Assembly (NCBI GenBank): GCA_019775845.1
Contig: JADQAV010000010.1
Coordinates: 220,871 to 284,870 of the forward strand
Direction of reading: 5' to 3'
Source of the DNA: Myrmaecium sp. VS I D KN 1
Lineage: Eukaryota; Ascomycota; Dothideomycetes; Valsariales; Valsariaceae
Length of the DNA: 64,000 nt
Each line of letters starts with the position of its first letter. The first letter of the stretch is position 1. Below the pieces are notes generated by a model that worked only from the letters and a program-made list of their open reading frames with translations, was not told the DNA's origin and searched no databases. Shown here in pieces: positions 34,689 to 47,400 of this stretch. The translations under genes were made by a program, and so were the position numbers.

Positions 34689-35522
34689 TTTGATGGATTC
34701 TAGAGTCGCGCATGTCAGGTCAAGGCCGCTTCTGGCAGATGGTTCTCCGGCGCGCGACTGCGGCAGGCGTAGATGAACATACTGTTGTGGTTGGAAGGGG
34801 AACTAGAGAATCAATCGATTTAACCGTGCTGACGGAGACTGATCTTCAAGTCCTGGAGGGAGTGATGTACCGGATGTCGAAGAGGGTTGGTTGACTGCGC
34901 TCACGATTGTCAAAAGAAAGAATATCGTTTGTGGGCGTCTGTGCGCATGCGCTAAAACCGGGTTCGGAGATTGATAAGATCTCTCGGCTGTACCTCACTG
35001 CAGTGCCTGCCATCGCTGCTTGGCAAGACGTGACCAAGGGCAACTGAAGCGCGCCTGATTACCGACGTACCTCAGCCTGGATAGAAAGCAGGGCAGACAA
35101 TAGTAAGTATTTCAGTTTCTTCATGCTTGAGGAGCCTGAAATCCGGGAGTTTCTTCAATTAGTCATAATGGGAGAGGGTGCACGCTTTAACTCCCAATGA
35201 CGCCCACCCGACACAGGCCTCCTAGTCGGGCGTTTGAGTGCGGCGAGCAGTTGTTCCGTCTGCCAGGCCACCAGCACCGGGTAACAGCTGTGGTGCCCAA
35301 GTATTTAGGCGTGGCACTTCCAACGTAACACCCGTCCTTGTCTTCCACTCTGTTCTTCTCACGCTGCTCCCCACGCACCTGCTGGGCTCTCGCATACAAG
35401 TATCCGCCGCCTCCTCGCCGCTCGCTCTGGCTCCTTCTTCCTCTTCGTCCGTTCTCTCATAATGCCAAACCCCGCGCATCGGGCTATTCGGTGGTAATAA
35501 CATTTCTTCTTTGCAGCGCATC
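34689..35522. promoter_or_regulatory. Divergent intergenic region, P2 gene / spt2
   Basis: About 830 bp between two divergent starts. It should hold the ribosomal-protein promoter on the left and the spt2 promoter and pyrimidine-rich leader (35310-35460) on the right. No coding feature seen. Confidence 0.45.
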
Positions 35523-36726
35523 ATGAGCGTGAGTCACCTGCGCATCCCTGGACGCCCGCGAACTTACTACTGACGACGGTCCGCAGACATTCAGCTCCCT
35601 GTTGTCCTCCATCACTGGCGGGCCTCAGACAGCCGCTGCTAGTCCCGGAGGGGCGCAAAAACACAATGCAACGACGGCGAGGCCAACTCAAGATAGGACG
35701 AGAACGTCAGGCGGTGGTGTCGATAATACATCCCAGGCGATCAAGAGGAAAGCTTCAAGCGATGCGATACCTATACCATCCAAAGCACCCCGGAAAGATG
35801 TCGCGACGTTAACGAACGGGACAAATACCGCTCCGCGTGCCGTTACGGGACAGACACCCGTGAAACCAACTCCATCCTCCGGCCCGTCAACGGCCGTCCC
35901 ATATCGTGGCAGTGGACCCGTGGCGAAGACTGCCGCATCAAAACCCGCTCCACCGAAGCCTGCTACCTCCAGCACACCTGCGGCTGCGTCCGCGTCCGCG
36001 TCTGCTGCTAAACCTATCACCGCCAAGCCCGCAGCAACTTCGTCTACTCCATCAGCATCAACATCGGCACCGGCACCGGCACCCAAAAAGGGTTCGTATG
36101 CAGAAATGATGGCAAGGGCAAAGGCCCAGGCAGAGAAACAAGCCCCTGTGGGAGCGATCAAGCATAAGCCGGTGGAAAAGATGACCAAGAAAGAGAAGGC
36201 TCAGCAACTTCTCGAAGCGAGGAAGAAGGGCTTAGTTGGCGCCAAGGACGCAAAGAATGGTTTGCAGAGCCGTAGCCGCAGTCCAGAATCGTCTCAGGGC
36301 AAGAAGGCCGGAGAACAGACGAAGAAGAAACCACTGGATCTGGGCTATTCCGGGACCATGAGGAAGACCACCGAACCGGTGGTCACATACAAGGGAACGA
36401 TGGGAAGGCCGCCGCCATCCAAGGCGTCAAAGTCTCCGTACGACAGAAGCCGTAGCAACTCGCTTAGCGCACGTTCAGCACCCAGGTACCGGTATGCCAG
36501 CTACACGGATGAGGAGGAAGACGACTACGACTCTGAGGGCTCCTCGGCCATGGAAGCCGGCATCGAGGACGTGGATCAGGAAGAAATGCTCAGCTTGGCC
36601 GCCGCGAAGAAGGAGGACGAGGAAGCCCTGCGGCTCGAGAACGAACTGAAACGGCAGAAAGAAGAACGTCGGAAAATGCTCGCCAAGAAAGCCGCGGAGG
36701 CGGCGAAGAAGAAGCAGCGTTTCTAA
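35523..36726 (+). CDS. spt2: Spt2-type chromatin protein (histone H3-H4 chaperone)
   Basis: Exon 1 is only 6 nt (35523-35528, Met-Ser); the intron is GTGAGT..GCAG; exon 2 is 35587-36726. Total 381 residues. The body is Ala/Ser/Pro/Lys-rich and disordered (about residues 20-165), followed by SYAEMMARAKAQAEKQ and a basic KPVEKMTKKEKAQQLLEARK region. The Spt2 C-terminal domain carries SGTMRKTTEPVVTYKGTMGR, an acidic TDEEEDDYDSEGSSAMEAG stretch, and a final charged helix ending in a Lys-rich tail. Spt2 binds H3-H4 and aids chromatin upkeep during transcription. The initiating micro-exon could be missed; the next in-frame Met in exon 2 (35602) would lose the conserved MSTFSSLLSS start. Confidence 0.9.
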
Positions 36727-39700
36727 GTCACCCCTATCCTCTCCCCACCTCATACTCATCATCTATTCCATCGCCATAATCATCATCATCATCATCATCC
36801 ACATCATCCTCATCAACCACCATCACCGTTCTTACAGCACCCTTATCTTTTCGCTCCTCCGAGCGTACATACCCGTTCTCCTTTCTCCGCCCGACTTTGT
36901 TTATTGGTTGTTGTCTTGGGTTGTTTTTCCATCACGTCATCTCTTGAGCGGGCATCATTGCATGTTATCGGAGTGCAAACGGGGTTGGGTACAGACCACC
37001 AGGATTTTCTTGCTTTTTCTTCTTCTTTTCTCTTCTTCCTCGGCTGTTTGTCCACGCTCCAATTTGGCTGGAATGTAGGGGGCGTTTATCAGATCAGATC
37101 CGACCAGAACAGTCCATTCCACGTCCTTTTGACGGACATTGTTGTTTTGTTTTTGGTTATCTCGGCGGCTGGACATAGTGTGTTTTTTCGGCCATGCGGT
37201 GGACCTGCGACATCGCTCGTGGCTTTTCTTTTACTTTAGAAATATCCCCCGCCGTTGTTGGACAGTTAAGATCACCATCCGCTCTACTCTGACGTCCTTT
37301 CTTTCCGTCCGTGCAAACTGCCTCAACTTTGTGATTGCCGTTCGTCAAGACTTACGGCGATGATATTTCCCGACAACCGACCGTCCATGCAACACCCGTG
37401 TCCAAGAGACTCTCCCGTGGGAATCCTCTTCCTTTTCTGCTGGCGCCTTGAGCAAAATCAGCCATCTCCCCTCCAAAGAATGATCCACCGTCCAGACCAG
37501 CAAGGGACGACACGAAATAAAAAGCAGGTAAAAGAAAAAGAAAGAAGAATTCCTCCCCCGACCAAACAAAAGCCATCACACACCCATCAACAGGCCTCGA
37601 GGAAACCCTAAGATGTTGAAAGAGGAAAAGAAAAAGTCGAGCTGGTTGCCACATTCCGAAGCGTGAACAGAACATACCGAAGCGGAACCCGCAAGGAGAC
37701 ACAGCTTGCGGTGCGGAAGACCGATATAATCGGTTCTATATGGGTGATGGTACCAAGTTCATTACCTAAAACTTACCTCGAGAGCACTCGAGATACCCCT
37801 AAAAACTACCAAGCCTCGATCATCTGGCCGCCGTCCGTCGACGACGAGATTGAACGGTCCTTCACTGCGATCATGGAGGATTTGGAAGAAGAGGGCAAGA
37901 GGAGAACGAAAGTTGGAATCGAGCGGGCTGCTCGTGGAATAGGGAGACGGGTGAGCGGCGAGATGTCGATGCCGTGATTCAGAGCTACATGCCGTGCGGA
38001 CAGAGGCAGGGGTGCAAGGGAAAGGGATGATGCCTTTTGACTCGTTTCGTAGTACATCCGTTGCTGAGATGGGACATGTATATATTTCGAAGAGTGACGC
38101 GAGGAACAGACCGCCTTATTAGGTGGATAGCGTACTGTCGTGCAGCTCCTATCACTTCCATCCAACACATGGCTTTTATAGGAGGCTCGGTGGTCCGCGG
38201 TCAGGATTTGGATAGGGGATCAACTGGCTCCCTTGGAGACAGACGCAGGAACCTGTCTGGGGAAGGAGGCTACCTGGTACCGTCGAGCCATCAGAGGCCG
38301 AGGACAGAACAGGAATATTTCCCCTAGGCTTTTATCCGTCCGCATAACCTCACGACGCCTCTTCTGTCTCGTTATTCTCATCAGACAAGGGGTAACCGTC
38401 AGAGCACCGTAAGATGTCTAAAGCCAAGAGATAAGAGGATGTCTGAACGGAAGATTTTCAGGATACGACACTGCTCCCAGAAAGATGAGGGTAAGACAAT
38501 TCGGGGTTTCCATTATTCTAGAAAGACGGTCGAGAAAATCGAGGAAGATACGAACAGAGAAGGTATATAACGAAGAAGACGAGGGTTCGATCTCCGAGCA
38601 AACGTTTAAGAGCCAGAAGATCGCGACGTGAGAAAAAAAGTGGAAAGGCCAGAAAGAAAGGTAGGATAACCAAGAGCAAGGAAGAATATGAAGCTTTCTA
38701 AACCCACCTACCACATCTCTAGAGCTCGAACCTGACCCGCGGCCATACTCCATCCAGACAAATATCAGACCGTGAACGCACATGTCGTCGTTCCTTCGCA
38801 TACCTACTCCGTCCATACGATACATCTCTCACGACGTCTCAGCATCAAGACCTACCACATCTTCACTCAGCATCTGAGCCTACGCCATGTCCTTCCCACG
38901 ACCAAAGCAATCTACGATCTCGCTCCCACACACCTCACCACATCAACTCTTTTACGTTCTCTCGCTGGCTTGGTGGTGGTAGTGGTAGTGGTGGTAGTAA
39001 ACGCGCGGCCGCTGACGACCTCCCCCATCCCATCCCATCCCATCCCTAGCCGCCGTTTTCTGTGTGGCGCTCGCGCGGGCGCGGATGTGGTGATGGGAAT
39101 GAGCGTGGGGTTCTCACCAGGCTTCCTTTTTTTTTCCCCCTTTTCTTCCTCTCTCTTCCCTGTTCGGGGAGGAGGTGGTGGTGGTGGCGGTAAATAGTGT
39201 TGACATCAGGACGTTCCGCTTCTTGCGAGGGCGTGAGGCGGGAAGACGGGGGGGAGGAGGTGTTGGTTCCGAACCACCATCGAGGGCGGCTATGAGGAAT
39301 TTTCCTTGCCCATCTCATGTCATGGGGGCTCTACCGAGACCAACGACGAGGGAGAACTCATGGATGCCGGATGTTGTGCATACCTTACATCTCAGGTGCA
39401 GTCGCAACCGGTGTCAGACGCCTGCGTCCACCACTCCGCATCTTTTGCCGGGAGAAAGAAAGGCGCCGCACATGCTTGGCAGAAGGAGATAGAATTGGAT
39501 TACAACAGAATCGCGTCCTGCGGGTGATCCGGTTGCCCAAACGCCCACTAAAAAAACTCCGGTCAGCGGTTGTAGGTAGGAACGTACATATCCATGGATG
39601 AGGTTAGATGGGTCGTCGCTCGTAGTGGTCGCTGAACGTACGTACGCGGCGGCGGCGGTACCGCCTAGTCCTAATCCGGACGGAGGGACGCGTGGACGGA

Positions 39701-40550
39701 AGGAATGGATGGTGGGAAGGGAACAACAGTGCTGGATCATTCCATCTTTTTTCCGAGCTCTTCTTGAATTGTACAATTGGTGCTTCACCTGATGTGATTT
39801 TATTGTTTCTCCAGCCAGCCTTGAGAGGGTCGAAAGGCTGGATGGAGTAAGGGGGTAAGGGGGTGTGGATGAACGGATAAGGAGAGGGAAGGGGCTTCCC
39901 GATGCGATTTCACTGCGGTGAGGAAGGGCGGTCTCCCGTTGTTCTGCGTTGCAAACGAGAGCTGCCATTCATATATTTTGAGTAATGCTGTGCTCCGTTT
40001 TGACACACAAACGGCCCGAGATGAAGGGAAAGGGTCCCGAGTTAGTCATTCCGTGCACCGAACGTCTCACGAATTCAATCTATCCTCGACAACGATCGAA
40101 ATGAGCAGCAAAAGGATGCCATTTGTGAGTAGTAGTCTACTGGTACATGTCTTGCATGCCGGTCGAGAAAACCGATTAGAAAAAGAAGCATTGCCCTTTT
40201 GACCTTTCGCCGGCCGGTATTTGGAAGAGAGAACAAAGGAAATAAGGGGGAAAAAAAAGCAAATAAAAGCCAGCTCACGACGAACGACCACGGCGAGTCA
40301 TCGCCATGGCGTGGCTTGAAGAAAAGCCGCTCTCCATGAGAGCAAGAAGAAAGTGAAAAGAGCACACTGGTGGTCGAGAAAATAGCCGCTCCAGAATTTG
40401 ACTATCCATTAAGCTATCTCCCCAAGACCTTTGTAGTAGAAAATCCTTGACATGAGAACCGAGCCCGAATTTCCAAACTCCGTAGATGTGTAGTCCTTCA
40501 GTCGGTCGTATGCTTGGCGGGGCGTCGTGGCGGTAGGGGGAGCGAGACGC
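36727..40550. other. Convergent intergenic region, 3.8 kb
   Basis: Lies between the 3' ends of spt2 and the wall-protein gene. An ATC trinucleotide repeat is at 36778-36799, a GGTGGTAGT-type stretch at about 38970-39000, CCCAT repeats at 39023-39047 and GGTGGT near 39170-39190. Open frames (e.g. 37663-37977) do not resemble proteins. For two 3' ends this is a long gap; no gene supported. Confidence 0.5.
36778..36799. repeat. (ATC)n microsatellite in spt2 3' flank
   Basis: About seven ATC/CAT units in tandem, followed by degenerate copies up to about 36825. Confidence 0.8.
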
Positions 40551-41051
40551 TTAAGCAAGGAAGTAACCGGCAACGGCGAGGACGGCCATGCCGAAGGAGC
40601 TGACCTCGACGGCACCAGCGCCGGCGGCGGAGATGCTGGCGGCGCCAGTGCTACCGGCGGCGGACGTACCGACGGCAGCGGTGCCGGTGCCCGCGGCGGA
40701 GGTGGCGACGGTGCCGTTGCCGTAGGGAGCAGCGGAGGAGGCGACGACCACGACGGCGGGGCTGCTCACAGCGGGAACGGAGACGATGGCGCTGGAGGCA
40801 GCGACGACCGGGGAGCTGGCAACCACGGCGGGGGTGCTGACGGCCGCGGGGGTGGAGACGGCGACGGCCGGGGCGGAGGAAGCGACCTCAACGGCGGAGG
40901 AAGAGACGACCGCGGCGGCAGAGCTGGCGGCGACGGAGGCCGCAGCGGTGGGAGCCTGGATCTGACCGTCGGAGATCTGGGAGATCACCTGGGGGTTGGC
41001 AGCGGCGAAAGCGCCGGCGGCGAAGGTAAGGGCGATGGTAGCAGCGCGCAT
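40551..41051 (-). CDS. Secreted Ser/Ala-rich wall protein with one PIR-like motif and GPI-type tail
   Basis: Single coding exon, 166 residues. Residues 1-17 (MRAATIALTFAAGAFAA) are a signal peptide. SQISDGQIQA (about residues 25-34) matches the core of yeast PIR repeats (SQIxDGQxQ), present once. The body is almost only Ala, Ser, Val, Pro and Thr, so probably O-glycosylated; one N-glycosylation site (NGT). The C-terminus SSFGMAVLAVAGYFLA is a hydrophobic GPI-type addition signal preceded by small residues. Such proteins are linked to cell-wall glucan either through the PIR glutamine or a GPI remnant. A spliced 5' leader is likely (intron at 41074-41181). Strong C3/G3 codon bias suggests high expression. 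Confidence 0.82.
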   Translation of the reverse strand: MRAATIALTFAAGAFAAANPQVISQISDGQIQAPTAAASVAASSAAAVVSSSAVEVASSAPAVAVSTPAAVSTPAVVASSPVVAASSAIVSVPAVSSPAVVVVASSAAPYGNGTVATSAAGTGTAAVGTSAAGSTGAASISAAGAGAVEVSSFGMAVLAVAGYFLA

Positions 41052-41073
41052 TGTGATTGTGTGGTGGTGAAGA

Positions 41074-41181
41074 CTGTAGGGCGAGGTGCGTTAGTTTCAA
41101 AGTCTCTCTCTCCCTGCGCCAACGGTCGAGTTTCGTCGCGTGGCAACGGACAACCGACGACGAACGAAGCGACGGACGTAC
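41074..41181 (-). other. Probable 5' UTR intron of the wall-protein gene
   Basis: On the minus strand: donor GTACGT (41176-41181), branch CTAAC (41090-41094) and acceptor CTACAG ending at 41074, just 22 nt before the start codon. All three signals match introns elsewhere in the window. Confidence 0.6.
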
Positions 41182-41460
41182 TTAAGTAGTAAAGTGTGTG
41201 GAAGTTGAGTAAAACGACTGAAGAGTCTGGAGTGGTATCGAAGAGTTGGACGGAGAAATAAAGCGAGTGTGGGTAACCAGACACGCAACGATCGCAAGGG
41301 TGAGTGTAGAAATGTCACCGAAGAATGCAAATGCTGTTTGGTTGGCTTGGGGAGTGAGTGAGTGGAAGGAAGCAGGAGGAGATTGGGGCGGCGGGAGGAG
41401 CAGGCTTTATTGTGAAGCTGCTCGCCCCTAGACCGGCCACGCCCGTGACTTTTGCAACGC

Positions 41461-41484
41461 CTCCCTCCCCCCCCCTCCCCCCCG
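41461..41484. promoter_or_regulatory. C/G homopolymer cluster, G4-capable on the minus strand
   Basis: Successive C runs separated by single T residues; the complementary minus strand has G runs of 3 or more with one-base loops, meeting the usual G-quadruplex pattern. It is about 400 bp upstream of the wall-protein start codon. Confidence 0.5.
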
Positions 41485-44400
41485 GTCACTCGTGGCACCG
41501 ACCAACAAGTTGCGCAGCCAGCCAGTGTCCACCAGCCCGCCAGTCAGCCCGCCAGCCAGTCCGTTGCCCGCCTCTTCTCTCTGCCGTGTGTGTGTGTGGG
41601 AGTGCGCTCGTGCTGCTTCTGGAGGGCGGAGAGCGGATGGCGAAAAGGTGAAACGCAAGCCTCCCCAGCGACCCCTGGCCAGCGACGCGCGCCCTTGACT
41701 GGCTTGCCGCGGCCCCGGTGCCAACAGGCGGCGTGAGCGCGTCGATGGGGCGGTTGACGACGGTACCAGTCCGGTAGGCCATCCCAGTCCATCCCAGTAG
41801 TCTCCGCAGCCAGCCCACCCACCCACCCACAGGTACTCACCCACTCACCCACTCACCCATCTACTCACCCACCAATCCAGCGACCCACTCCCGTCGTCCT
41901 TCCCCCCCTTCCCCCTCGTCCACACCACGGCACTACTACACACACCACAAACAACACTCCGCCCCTGGCCTAAGGCACATCGGCCCAGGGGGAGCCGACC
42001 GCTGAGAGGTTGGCTGGCAACGCCCCTCAAGCCCCCTCAGACCCCCTTTCCGAGCGGAAAAAGTGGGCGTCGAGGGACGGCCTGCAGGCTGTATTCGCGT
42101 CCTCTCCTCCAGGGCTCCTCCTCCGCCCATCGGACGTCGTCACTGCCCACGCCGACCCCCGGCCATCGCACCCACTTTCCACCCACTTCCACCCTCGTTC
42201 ACCCACGCCAAACCCACTCCACCCACTCCCACCCCCGGCCGACGTTGCTATTCATAAGGTTTCGACTCGTTGCTTCCAGCCCACAGTGGCGACGACGGCG
42301 GTGGGTCCCCTCGACCACCTCTCCTCTCCTCTCCCCTTCTCCCTTCACGCTGGCAGGGCTGTCGATCCAAATGCTGCTTGCGTATGTAAGGCTTTGGCTT
42401 GGTGCCGATTGGCAGGCTTTTGGCCGCTCGACACCAACCCCGTCCTGCCTCAACCCAGCTGCTCTTTGCATTTCTGCGTGCGCCCGGAGAGGGGGAGGGA
42501 AGGGACTGCACGCTCCCCTTGTCTCGAGGCAACTCAACTGCAATACTCGAAGCTCTCTCACCCTCGTTCTCCCCCTCACGAGCCACCCGTCAAGCCACGG
42601 AGAAGTGGAACGCTCACACAATGCTCAGCTACTTGGGATTGATGAAGCCGGTGTGGGTGTTTGATATGCTAATCTAGGACCACGATCCGATCGATTACCT
42701 CATTGGAGGCCCACGAACCGCAAATATTCACGCACCGTCGGCGGGTCATTGTCTCTGGCATCCTCCCACCCCTGCCCGCCATGACCCTCCCCCCCTCCCC
42801 TATTCTCCGTCCCCCAGGTCTCGCCATGTCATTCACGTTCGAAGGGATGATGGTCCAAGGAGGCTGGCAATGGCTCTCCGGTCCGCCTTCAATAATGCGG
42901 AGTAAAAAGGAAATGGCAGGCACGCAGGCAGGCATGTGCTGCCACTTGCAAAACTGACAGAAGATTACGGGGTACCGACCGAAGGTGGTGGCTGCGTTGT
43001 CTCGCTGTCGTCAATTCTCAATCAAATTACCACATGCGAGGTGGGATGCACGCCGCCTTTTGTGAGACAATGCAGCCGACTCCCGGTCTGTCTTGCTGCT
43101 TCCAGCCATCCCTTGCCAAAAGACTGTCGGCCTCTCGCCTCCTCTGCGCAATGCTCGAGACTGCGATGTATGAAATCCCCTTTGCCACTCCAACCTGAAA
43201 CATAGACAGGAGAAAATCCGCCTCTGAAAATGAGCAGAGCTCCCGCCACCAGTGTTTTTCCTCTTTGGGATCTCTACAGACTCGATCACTGTCGAGCGCA
43301 CGATTCCATAACCCTGCCCGCATCAATCTCAGCCTTCCTGTTTTCCCACCCACACAAGGCAATCTCCACGCTGCTGTCGAGTATTTTTGGCAACAGCCCC
43401 ATGGACAGCACTGCCGTTCCGGGACCCCAGTGATCATGACAGAGCGCCCGTTCAAGCGAGCGAGATGCATGCATTTCTGTGAGATTGGCCTCCAGCCAAA
43501 TCGGACCGCGCAGTTCATCCATCCCCTCAAATCCGGCTCGTCCAATTCCAAGAGGATTCCGTAACCTGCTGCTGCACGATTGAATATGACCGGTTACTTT
43601 CGTCGTTGACCACGCGGCTCGGTGCAAAAGCTCTTCTCTCGTCAGGGCAACGGTCGGACACGTCGACTGCGGAGGGGGGAAGTTGTCATCAGATCATCCA
43701 TCCAGCCGCCGACCAGCGGTGGTCGTGGTGGTGGTTGGAGGTGGTGTGCGAGGTCGCCCGGAATCCTTCCCATTCCCACCTCTCTTACGCTAACGAAAAG
43801 TGTTGACGATCCTGTGTGTACGCAGCGCAGTCATCAATAAACAGAGGAAATTCCTGCGTGGAGGCAGGCAGGACAGCAGCAACCGCGGGGAATCCATGGC
43901 CGTTCACGAAGGCGGGAAGTCCGTCCTCGGGTTTCTACTGCCGTGCCACCGGCCTTTCTGTTGCTGTTGCTGATGCTGCCGCTGCCGCTGCAGTGTACGG
44001 CCGCGGTACGGACGCAGCCTATACCAACGTACTCCAACGAGACGGGATTGACTGCGCATGCAGATACCTATGCACCCTTTCCGTGATCACTAACTTAACG
44101 TGCGTGCAACCAACCATGCATGCACGCCAAACCGACGTGAGAGGATGGGGAGAAGCACGTAACGATTCAGCAGCATCCAGCCATTTTAGATAGCCTCGAA
44201 AACCCCGCCATTCGATATGTACAAAGAAAGGAACGCTGAAGAAGTGCCAACCGTGATCCTCGACTGACAGAGTTCTTTCCACTTTGATCGAACCAAAAAT
44301 CCCGTCTGCGTCGTTTCTTCCACGGAATTGCGCTGTGCTGTTTACCTATTGAAGTACCCAGCCTTGTTCCTTCAGACAGGCTGATGACAAAGTCCTTCCT

Positions 44401-47400
44401 CAAAAATGGATCGCTGCGACATCACGAACGCCTCAGGCAGGTCAGGTTCACCTCATCCGAATCCGCCATCTTCAGTCGGGTTGAACTGTCATCAAGTCAC
44501 TGTGAAAAAGAACGCCTGCCTGTGCCTAGCAATCACGTTGACAACCCTATCTTGATGAAAACGCTCTTTTCCTTTCTCTCCTTCCGCTAGCCAGGAACGC
44601 TGTCAACTGGCCCTGATGCCCCTTGGCGGCGGGCGTCCCTAAAAGATCGACAGCGCCGCTTCTTCTCTGGTTGGCGCGCGCCCATCCTTCAACGCCAGTC
44701 CCGCCCGCGCGACGGGCTGGCGGGGTGGATCAAAGAGAAGGAGGGCACTGGGCACAAAAAACTACGCAAATGACGTCGTCCGCCCATCCCATCCATCCAT
44801 ATCCATCCATCCCCCAGTGGTCAGCAAAAGCAACATCGTCATCGAGGACAAAACTCCTTCCGTTGTCCCGCAAGGAACGGGGGAAAAAAGGACGTAACTT
44901 TTTCGGGAGGGCTTTCCATGTTCCGCTGCCGGAAAACGGGTGTCGATAACGTAGCAACGGTCGGTCGCCGGGCGGGAAATTGCAAGGCGCTGTCAACAGT
45001 TGTTGCGTCCGTCCGCCAAAGGGCAGGGCAGGGACCCGCTGATCCCCAGAGTGTGCCTTCTGCTTCACCGCGGAAAGACAACGCTGCCAGAGCTTTGCTT
45101 GTTTGCTTGCTTTGCTGTGTGCGGCAGGCACGCTTGCTATTGGGTGCCCTGATCCCCTTCCGCCAATATACGTCAAGCGGATGCAGGTCCAACCGTTTGT
45201 TTTTTTCTCCGATCAGGTACACTCCGGAATGTTTGCCCTGAGGGAGGCGACCTGATTCTTACAACCTTACCCGAACAAGTGTGTGTGTACCGAGTATGCT
45301 TGTTGACCATCACAATCAAACGTGATCTCATGCTCAAGGGCTTCGATGATGTGAGACCAGGAGGACAACCTAAGTTCTTCCACGATTTCTATATTTACAT
45401 CCTCTTCTCATCGCAGCGTACTGGAGAGCACACTGAGCAAACAAACGGCATTGCCCGGCCTTTACCTCCTGATATCTCCGGGGGGAGACACGACGCCTAG
45501 ACTTTTTTGACCTCTGTCCCCTTGTATTTCCCAAGACTCCCATGCACGGCATCATCCCCGTCGCTGCTCATCCGTGCCGTTTCGCCGGAGTATCAAACCG
45601 TCCAGCAGGTTTGGGAAGAAACGAAGAACAGAAGAAAATGACAGGAGGGAGGAGGGTAAAAAAAAGGGGGGAAGGACCAGGACCACAAGATCATGCGCCT
45701 GGCGAACCCGCTGCACGATTTGTGTTTTGCACGATTGCACGATTGCACGATCGAAGAAACTTGCGTTTGAAACTTGCATGTGACACGCGACACGAACGCC
45801 GGGGCGCGCGCGGGCTGGGTTCAGACTTGTTGTAACCTTTGCACCCGGCTATTATACCCCCCCTTCTCCCCTCCCATCCCCTCCCCCTGTTCACCCTCCC
45901 TTTCTGTCTGCCTTCCTCCTGGAAGATCTGGAAGGAGAGTCTGGACTGGACTGGACGCGCACATGCGACTCCTCTCCTCTCGCTACCGGAACTTTGCGTC
46001 GAACCTTGACGGTTTCTATTTCTATTTCTTCTTGTTCTTCTGCTTCTCCTTCGTTTACTGCACGCTCTCTCCCAGTCAACCTCGCGTAAGGCATACTTCT
46101 ATTTCGCCAAAAGTCCCTCCACATTCCTTTCCGCACGTTCTTCTATCTACTCCATGCGTCTGAGCTTACGTGCGCCCGTCTTCACGTGCAAGCTCATACG
46201 CCCTGACTTCCTCGCACGGCGGGCAGGCGGATGGATGCATGGGTAAGCTAGGGAAGGCTCGCTGTCAAGCTCAAAATTTCTTCCCCAGGCGTGTCTGAGA
46301 CTAACTACAGACTCACTGTTCACCTCCTGGGCACTCACCCACCCTACCTACCTACCTACCTACATACCCACGTCGCCCGGACGGAAAGGAAAGGAAAGTG
46401 CCGTTTTGCACATATGACATGTACCGTGCACGATGTCCGCGGCCGCCATGCTAATCCTATGCTATGCTGTGCCATCGCTATGGCCATTGCTGGTCGATCG
46501 CCGCGCTATGAATAGTATCGCATGCTCGCATGTCTGAAAGGGATTCACAGAGTCTTTGGGGTAGAGGTCCGCCGGCGTACTCCGTATCTTGAGCGCTATG
46601 CGGCGAACCATGCGGATTCGCCTTGAGCCGCGTCGTCCCGATGCAGCGAATCTGTTCACAGCGGCGGACCGAGTATCTTCCGGACTGCGCGTTGAGTACG
46701 AAAGCAAAGCGGTAACGGAAGGTCGACTAAGCCGCGGGTGGGAGACGTGAGGGATAGGTTTGTCAGGTCGGAAAATTGCTGGCGAGTGAACTATTTAACC
46801 TTCCGCCCTTCCCTCCGCCTCTGGTGCTGTTGTCATTAGATCCATCCACCTTACTGGACTACCACGGAAGAAAGTTGAGGATACCGCGCGTGTGCCCGTT
46901 AGCAGATGTGACGACTCGGTGGAACTACTCTGAATTCATCCCGACAGCGACATATGCTACGAGGGGGTTGGAACTTAGGAAGAGTGGATGGCCGTCCATA
47001 TCACTGAGGTTGCTCTCTGTGACAACTGGCAATTCGCAGCATCAGGGTCGCGAAGGCAACAATCGGACTTTATCGAACGGCCCCTATAGGCTTTGCGGAA
47101 ACACAGCTCCTCCATCGCCAACCGTGAACATAGCGTATCCTACCGATCACGATATGTACGGACTTCCTCGTCGCTACAACACCGCGGATTGAATTTCCTA
47201 CGGCTATAGTTGGGACGGCTACCAAACCACCGAGATTCTTCGGTATCGAGAGGACATGGAGTGTCGATAGCTGCGGAGTACGGCAAGCTCACGTTATAGC
47301 TGAAACAGTTACGGGACCAGAGTATTTATGTTGTCCTCCGATGGCATACGACCCACGTCCGCGGCTGGACTAAAAGTAATACCGGCACGCCCACCGAGTC

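Noticed and set aside
38583-38596. GGTTCGATCTCC resembling a tRNA B box
   Set aside because: The trailing bases do not fit the B-box consensus and no acceptor, D or anticodon arms can be folded around it.
42010-42642. 210-codon plus-strand frame in the C-rich region
   Set aside because: Pro/Ser/His-rich translation is what C-rich DNA gives in any frame.
46776-47192. 138-codon plus-strand frame in the long gap
   Set aside because: Codon use looks random and no motif or splice-supported extension was found.
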